Assembly: GCF_036967205.1 (NCBI RefSeq)
Contig: NZ_CP146022.1
Span: 4,030,001 to 4,094,000 of the forward strand
Origin: Streptomyces sp. Q6
GTDB lineage: Bacteria > Actinomycetota > Actinomycetes > Streptomycetales > Streptomycetaceae
DNA: 64,000 nucleotides
Direction: 5' to 3'
Each line of letters opens with the position of its first letter. Position 1 is the stretch's first letter. Below, piece after piece: positions 60,921 through 64,000 of this stretch. The notes under the pieces are model-generated. The model had not been told where the DNA came from and searched no databases. It saw only the letters and a list, made by a program, of their open reading frames with translations. Both the position numbers and the translations under genes were made by a program.

Positions 60921-62510
60921 ATGGCCCGCCCTCCCGCTGTCGCCATACGCCGAGCCCTCCACCGGCTACGGGGTGTCCGCACCGCCCCGTCGGCCCTCCT
61001 GCGGCACTACCGCGCACGGCATCCGCGTCCGGTGGTGGAGCTCGTCCATCCGCCCCATCCGTACGTACGCGCCCTCGGTCTGGTGGCGGTGGTGCTGCTC
61101 GGCGCCTGGCTCGGGCTGCTGATCGTCGGTGGGGTCCGGGCGCCGGTGGGTCCGATGGACACGCGGATGACGCTGCGCCCCTCGCTCTCCGGCGGCACGA
61201 AGATCAATGTGTCTCCGCTGGGCGCCCTGGAACTGCGCTCCCACACGGCGCCGATCCGTCTCGACGTCGATGTCGACCAGCTCGACCCGGTCCGCGCCCA
61301 GGCGCTCGTCGACCATCCCGAGCGGCTGTCCGGGCTCCAGGACGAGGTGGCCCGCGACGTCGAGCACGGCACGCTCGACCTGGCCGTGCGCTCCTGCGTG
61401 GCGGTGGTGGCCGGCGCGACGACGCTGGGGCTCGTGGCCTACCGCCGTCCGCGCCGCGCCCTGGCGGCCGGCGGCCTCGCGCTCGCGCTCCTGACGGCGT
61501 CGGGAGTGACGGCGTACGCGACCTGGAACCCCAAGTCGGTCCTGGAGCCGAAGTTCTCCGGGCTCCTCTCCTCGGCCCCGTCGGTGGTCGGCAACGCGCG
61601 CTCGATCGTCACCGAGTTCGACGTCTACCAGAAGGAGTTGGCGCGGCTGGTCACGAACGTCACCAAGCTCTACGACGTGACGTCCACGCTGCCCACGTAC
61701 CAGCCGGACCCGTCCACGATCCGCGTGCTGCACGTCTCGGACATCCATCTCAACCCGGCGTCCTGGAAGATCATCGCGTCGCTCGTGGACCAGTACAGGA
61801 TCTCCGTGATCGTCGACACGGGCGACACGATGGACCACGGTTCGGCGGCCGAGAACGCGTTCCTGGACCCCATCAAGGACCTGGACGCGCCCTACGTGTG
61901 GATCCGCGGCAACCACGACTCGAAGGCGGAGACGCAGAAGTACCTCTCCGACCGGGGGCGCTTCAAGAACGTGCACGTCCTCGACGACGGACGGGCGGTC
62001 ACGGTCGCCGGCCTGCGCTTCGCCGGCACGGGCGACCCGCAGTACACCCCGGACCGCTCGACGAAGGCCCAGGGCGACCCCGCCGAGCGCATGGCGGGCC
62101 TGCGTCTCGCCTCGGCCCTGCGGGACCAGAAGGCGGCGGGCACCCCCGTCGACATCGCCCTCGCGCACGAGCCGGTCGCGGCGAAGGAGGTGGACGGCAC
62201 GGTCCCGCTCGTCCTGGCCGGGCACGTGCACCACCAGGAGATGGAGATCCTCCCGCTGGGCACCCGGCTGCGCATCGAGGGATCGACGGGCGGCAGCGGG
62301 CTGCGCGCGGTCGACAACGACGACAGCGACCCCGACCCGGTCGAGGCGTCCGTCCTCTACCTGGACCGCGTCACCAAGCGCCTCCAGGCCTGGGACGAGA
62401 TCAGGCTCGGTGGTCTGGGTCTGACGAAGGCCGAGGTCAGCCGCCATCTGCCGAAGGAGAACCAGCCCGGCGCGACCCCGTCCCCGAGCGCGCCGGAGGG
62501 GACCCCGTAA
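60921..62510 (+). CDS. Membrane-bound metallophosphoesterase
   Basis: 529 residues: an N-terminal basic region and two TM segments (RALGLVAVVLLGAWLGLLIV, and later ALAAGGLALALLTASGVTAY), then a calcineurin-like phosphoesterase. Metal motifs in order: HVSDIHLNP, DTGDTMDHGS, RGNHDSKAE, LAHEP and LAGHVHHQEM. The catalytic half faces outside if the second TM exits. Substrate unknown; such enzymes can hydrolyse lipid or nucleotide phosphates. Start ATG 60921 follows GGGAG. Confidence 0.9.
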   Translation: MARPPAVAIRRALHRLRGVRTAPSALLRHYRARHPRPVVELVHPPHPYVRALGLVAVVLLGAWLGLLIVGGVRAPVGPMDTRMTLRPSLSGGTKINVSPLGALELRSHTAPIRLDVDVDQLDPVRAQALVDHPERLSGLQDEVARDVEHGTLDLAVRSCVAVVAGATTLGLVAYRRPRRALAAGGLALALLTASGVTAYATWNPKSVLEPKFSGLLSSAPSVVGNARSIVTEFDVYQKELARLVTNVTKLYDVTSTLPTYQPDPSTIRVLHVSDIHLNPASWKIIASLVDQYRISVIVDTGDTMDHGSAAENAFLDPIKDLDAPYVWIRGNHDSKAETQKYLSDRGRFKNVHVLDDGRAVTVAGLRFAGTGDPQYTPDRSTKAQGDPAERMAGLRLASALRDQKAAGTPVDIALAHEPVAAKEVDGTVPLVLAGHVHHQEMEILPLGTRLRIEGSTGGSGLRAVDNDDSDPDPVEASVLYLDRVTKRLQAWDEIRLGGLGLTKAEVSRHLPKENQPGATPSPSAPEGTP

Positions 62511-62590
62511 ACCGTTTTGGCGATAGCTCCCCGCATCCCATATGCTTCTCACGTCCCCGACGCGCTGCAAAGCGCGCAGGCGGGCCGATA

Positions 62591-62663
62591 GCCCTCATCG
62601 TCTAGCGGCCTAGGACGCCGCCCTTTCAAGGCGGTAGCACGGGTTCGAATCCCGTTGGGGGCA
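62591..62663 (+). tRNA. tRNA-Glu (TTC)
   Basis: 73 nt. Acceptor GCCCTCA / TGGGGGC (one T:G pair), D arm present, anticodon loop CTTTCAA with anticodon TTC, T arm CGGGTTCGAATCCCG. No encoded CCA. Confidence 0.97.
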
Positions 62664-62701
62664 CGCAAGTCCGTGTGCGACACTGTTGCACGCAACAGCT
62701 T

Positions 62702-62776
62702 GGTCCTGTGGAGCAGTTTGGAGTGCTCGCCACCCTGTCAAGGTGGAGGCCGCGGGTTCAAATCCCGTCAGGACCG
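62702..62776 (+). tRNA. tRNA-Asp (GTC)
   Basis: 75 nt. Acceptor GGTCCTG / CAGGACC, anticodon loop CTGTCAA with anticodon GTC, T arm GCGGGTTCAAATCCCGT. Confidence 0.97.
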
Positions 62777-62799
62777 CTGAAGTTCCTCGTGAACTTCGT

Positions 62800-62873
62800 G
62801 GCTGGGTAGCTCAGTTGGTACGAGCGATCGCCTGAAAAGCGATAGGTCGCCGGTTCGACCCCGGCCCCAGCCA
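62800..62873 (+). tRNA. tRNA-Phe (GAA)
   Basis: 74 nt. Acceptor GGCTGGG / CCCAGCC, anticodon loop CTGAAAA with anticodon GAA, T arm CCGGTTCGACCCCGG. Confidence 0.97.
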
Positions 62874-62878
62874 CAGCG

Positions 62879-62904
62879 GCCCCTCCTGATTCGTCAGGAG
62901 GGGC
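62879..62904 (+). terminator. Rho-independent terminator of the tRNA cluster
   Basis: 11-bp stem GCCCCTCCTGA, loop TTCG, then six T. Ends the Glu-Asp-Phe tRNA transcript. Confidence 0.95.
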
Positions 62905-62987
62905 TTTTTTCTGTCCTCTTCCGCTTCCCGTCTCCCCGCCGGTCCGCAGCCGTTACGCTCCTGATCTTCGGACCGTGGAGGGGGACC

Positions 62988-63329
62988 ATGGAACACATCG
63001 CGGGGCGCGGGCGCCGGCTCTGGACGGTCGCCGCACTGCTTCTGATCGCCGTCGCCCTGTCGGTCGGCGGGTTCCTCGTCGGCCGGGCCGGTGCCGAACC
63101 CCGGCAGCGGAGTGCCGGTGTCGGCACCGAGGACTGCGCGAAGCTCCAGGACTCGGCCGCCCGTCTCCAGGCCGCTTCGGACGCGAAGAGGGGCGACTCG
63201 GGGCAGGACGAGAACGCCTGGCTGACGCCGCTGCTCACCCGGGCGCATCTGGTCGAGCGGGACTCCCGGTGCTTCACCGCGCTGGAGCGCGCGGCCGCCC
63301 GCACCGACCTGGACCTGTACGCGAACTGA
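62988..63329 (+). CDS. Small membrane-anchored protein, unknown function
   Basis: 113 residues: one N-terminal TM/signal anchor (LWTVAALLLIAVALSVGGFL) and a hydrophilic extracytoplasmic part (EDCAKLQDSAARLQAASDAK, then RAHLVERDSRCFTALERAAA) with two Cys. No domain recognised. Start ATG 62988 with GGAGGGGGACC upstream. It converges on the DUF3533-like gene, with only six bases between their ends. Confidence 0.75.
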   Translation: MEHIAGRGRRLWTVAALLLIAVALSVGGFLVGRAGAEPRQRSAGVGTEDCAKLQDSAARLQAASDAKRGDSGQDENAWLTPLLTRAHLVERDSRCFTALERAAARTDLDLYAN

Positions 63330-63335
63330 CCGCGT

Positions 63336-64000
63336 TCACACCGCCGCCGCGTGCAGCGGCCGTGTGCCCCGGCCGCCCGGGTGCCGATGCCGCCAGAACC
63401 AGAACAGGCCGCACGAGAGCAGCGACCAGCCGGCGAGGACCAGGAACGGGAACGCGTGCTGGTCGCCCTGGAAGTACACCGCCGTGTGCTGGGCGTTGAC
63501 CGAGGCGCCGGGCGGGAGCCACTGGCCGATGCGGCCGATGACGGTGGGCAGGAGCGGCGGCGCCACCGCGCCGCCGGACGCCGGGTTGCCGAGCAGCACC
63601 AGCAGGCCCCACGTCGGGATCATCGCCCAGCGGTGGAAGAACGTGTTGAACATCGTGAAGACCATGCCGCAGGTGAACATCGTCAGCGCGAGGATCAGCC
63701 AGGACTCCACGAACGGCAGGTCGACCGCGCCGAGCAGCCAGTCCGCGACCGCCGCCACCGCGAACCCGCCGAGCAGCGCGTACGCGACGGTGAAGGCGAT
63801 CCGCTCGGCCGGGTTCAGGCCCCGCGCGTGCACGCTGAGCTGGATCGCGCCGACGAAGCCGATGATCACGGCGGCGAGCGAGATGTAGAAGATCGTCAGG
63901 CCGCGCGGGTCCCCGCTCTGCAACGGGCGCACGTCCTTGACCGCCACCGGGATGCCGGTCGCCCGGCTCACGGCGGGCCCGGCCTCCGTGAAGACCTGCG
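63336..64000 (-). CDS. DUF3533-like multi-pass membrane protein (N-terminus outside window)
   Basis: The frame is open to the window edge, so at least 221 residues and an unknown N-terminal part. Five or six TM segments, for example LTIFYISLAAVIIGFVGAIQ, ERIAFTVAYALLGGFAVAAV and WLILALTMFTCGMVF, and the loop GNPASGGAVAPPLLPTVIGR. The layout fits the DUF3533/ABC-2-like membrane family, whose transported substrate is unknown. An internal GTG at 63971 could be misread as the start. Confidence 0.75.
   Translation of the reverse strand, partial: QVFTEAGPAVSRATGIPVAVKDVRPLQSGDPRGLTIFYISLAAVIIGFVGAIQLSVHARGLNPAERIAFTVAYALLGGFAVAAVADWLLGAVDLPFVESWLILALTMFTCGMVFTMFNTFFHRWAMIPTWGLLVLLGNPASGGAVAPPLLPTVIGRIGQWLPPGASVNAQHTAVYFQGDQHAFPFLVLAGWSLLSCGLFWFWRHRHPGGRGTRPLHAAAV

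Overview
The window is very GC-rich, with short intergenic gaps, frequent GTG starts and many TGATG or GTGA gene overlaps. It carries chaplins, rodlins, a tyrosinase pair (MelC1/MelC2), a SARP/AfsR-type regulator and an NsdA/NsdB-like developmental regulator. Together these point to a Streptomyces chromosome, probably the core part. From memory, the order TetR regulator, sigma factor, AfsR-like protein, sporulation-associated TPR protein, trmB, oxidoreductase, M23 peptidase resembles the region around atrA (SCO4108-SCO4118) of S. coelicolor; this was not checked by alignment.

Left part (1-23.4 kb): a TetR regulator cut by the window edge, a membrane-anchored ECF-type sigma factor with a zinc finger and a carbohydrate-binding tail, an AfsR-like ATPase, an asparagine-synthetase-like protein, an NsdA/NsdB-like regulator, LhgO, TrmB, a PrsW-like protease, an aldo/keto reductase, an M23 peptidase behind a c-di-AMP (ydaO) riboswitch, a SpoIIE-type phosphatase, a coupled MFS/PLP-synthase pair, initiator tRNA-Met, an alginate-lyase-like lipoprotein, a TauE/SafE permease and a decayed P-loop gene.

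Middle part (23.4-55.5 kb): an accessory, surface-oriented region between tRNA-fMet and tRNA-Lys. It begins with a methyltransferase/FAD-hydroxylase pair. Three rodlins, one two-domain sortase-type chaplin and five short chaplins follow, interleaved with about ten other small exported proteins. A compact operon of eight or nine genes (46.1 to 35.6 kb, minus strand) encodes a complete polysaccharide route: priming sugar transferase, two GT4 glycosyltransferases, MurJ/Wzx-type flippase, O-antigen-ligase-type protein, Wzz-like protein, polysaccharide deacetylase and a CelD-type acyltransferase. A GH26-like hydrolase, an ATP-grasp/flavoprotein pair and an LCP ligase lie nearby. VKOR, tyrosinase and a flavin hydroxylase sit among the chaplins. 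The likely common theme is the aerial-hypha surface: amyloid coat proteins, a glycan, disulfide formation and phenol oxidation.

Right part (55.5-64 kb): an amino-acid permease, a DEAD-box helicase with an RGG-like repeat tail, a lipoprotein, a zincin, a metallophosphoesterase, tRNA-Glu/Asp/Phe, a small membrane-anchored protein and a DUF3533-like membrane protein cut by the edge.

At least six genes have broken frames (847-2733, 6220-8312, 20292-20629, 22277-23007, 36753-37414 and 46954-47775). Every break that can be defined is the loss of one base in a G/C-rich run. This looks more like residual sequencing deletions than biology, and these genes are annotated across the breaks.
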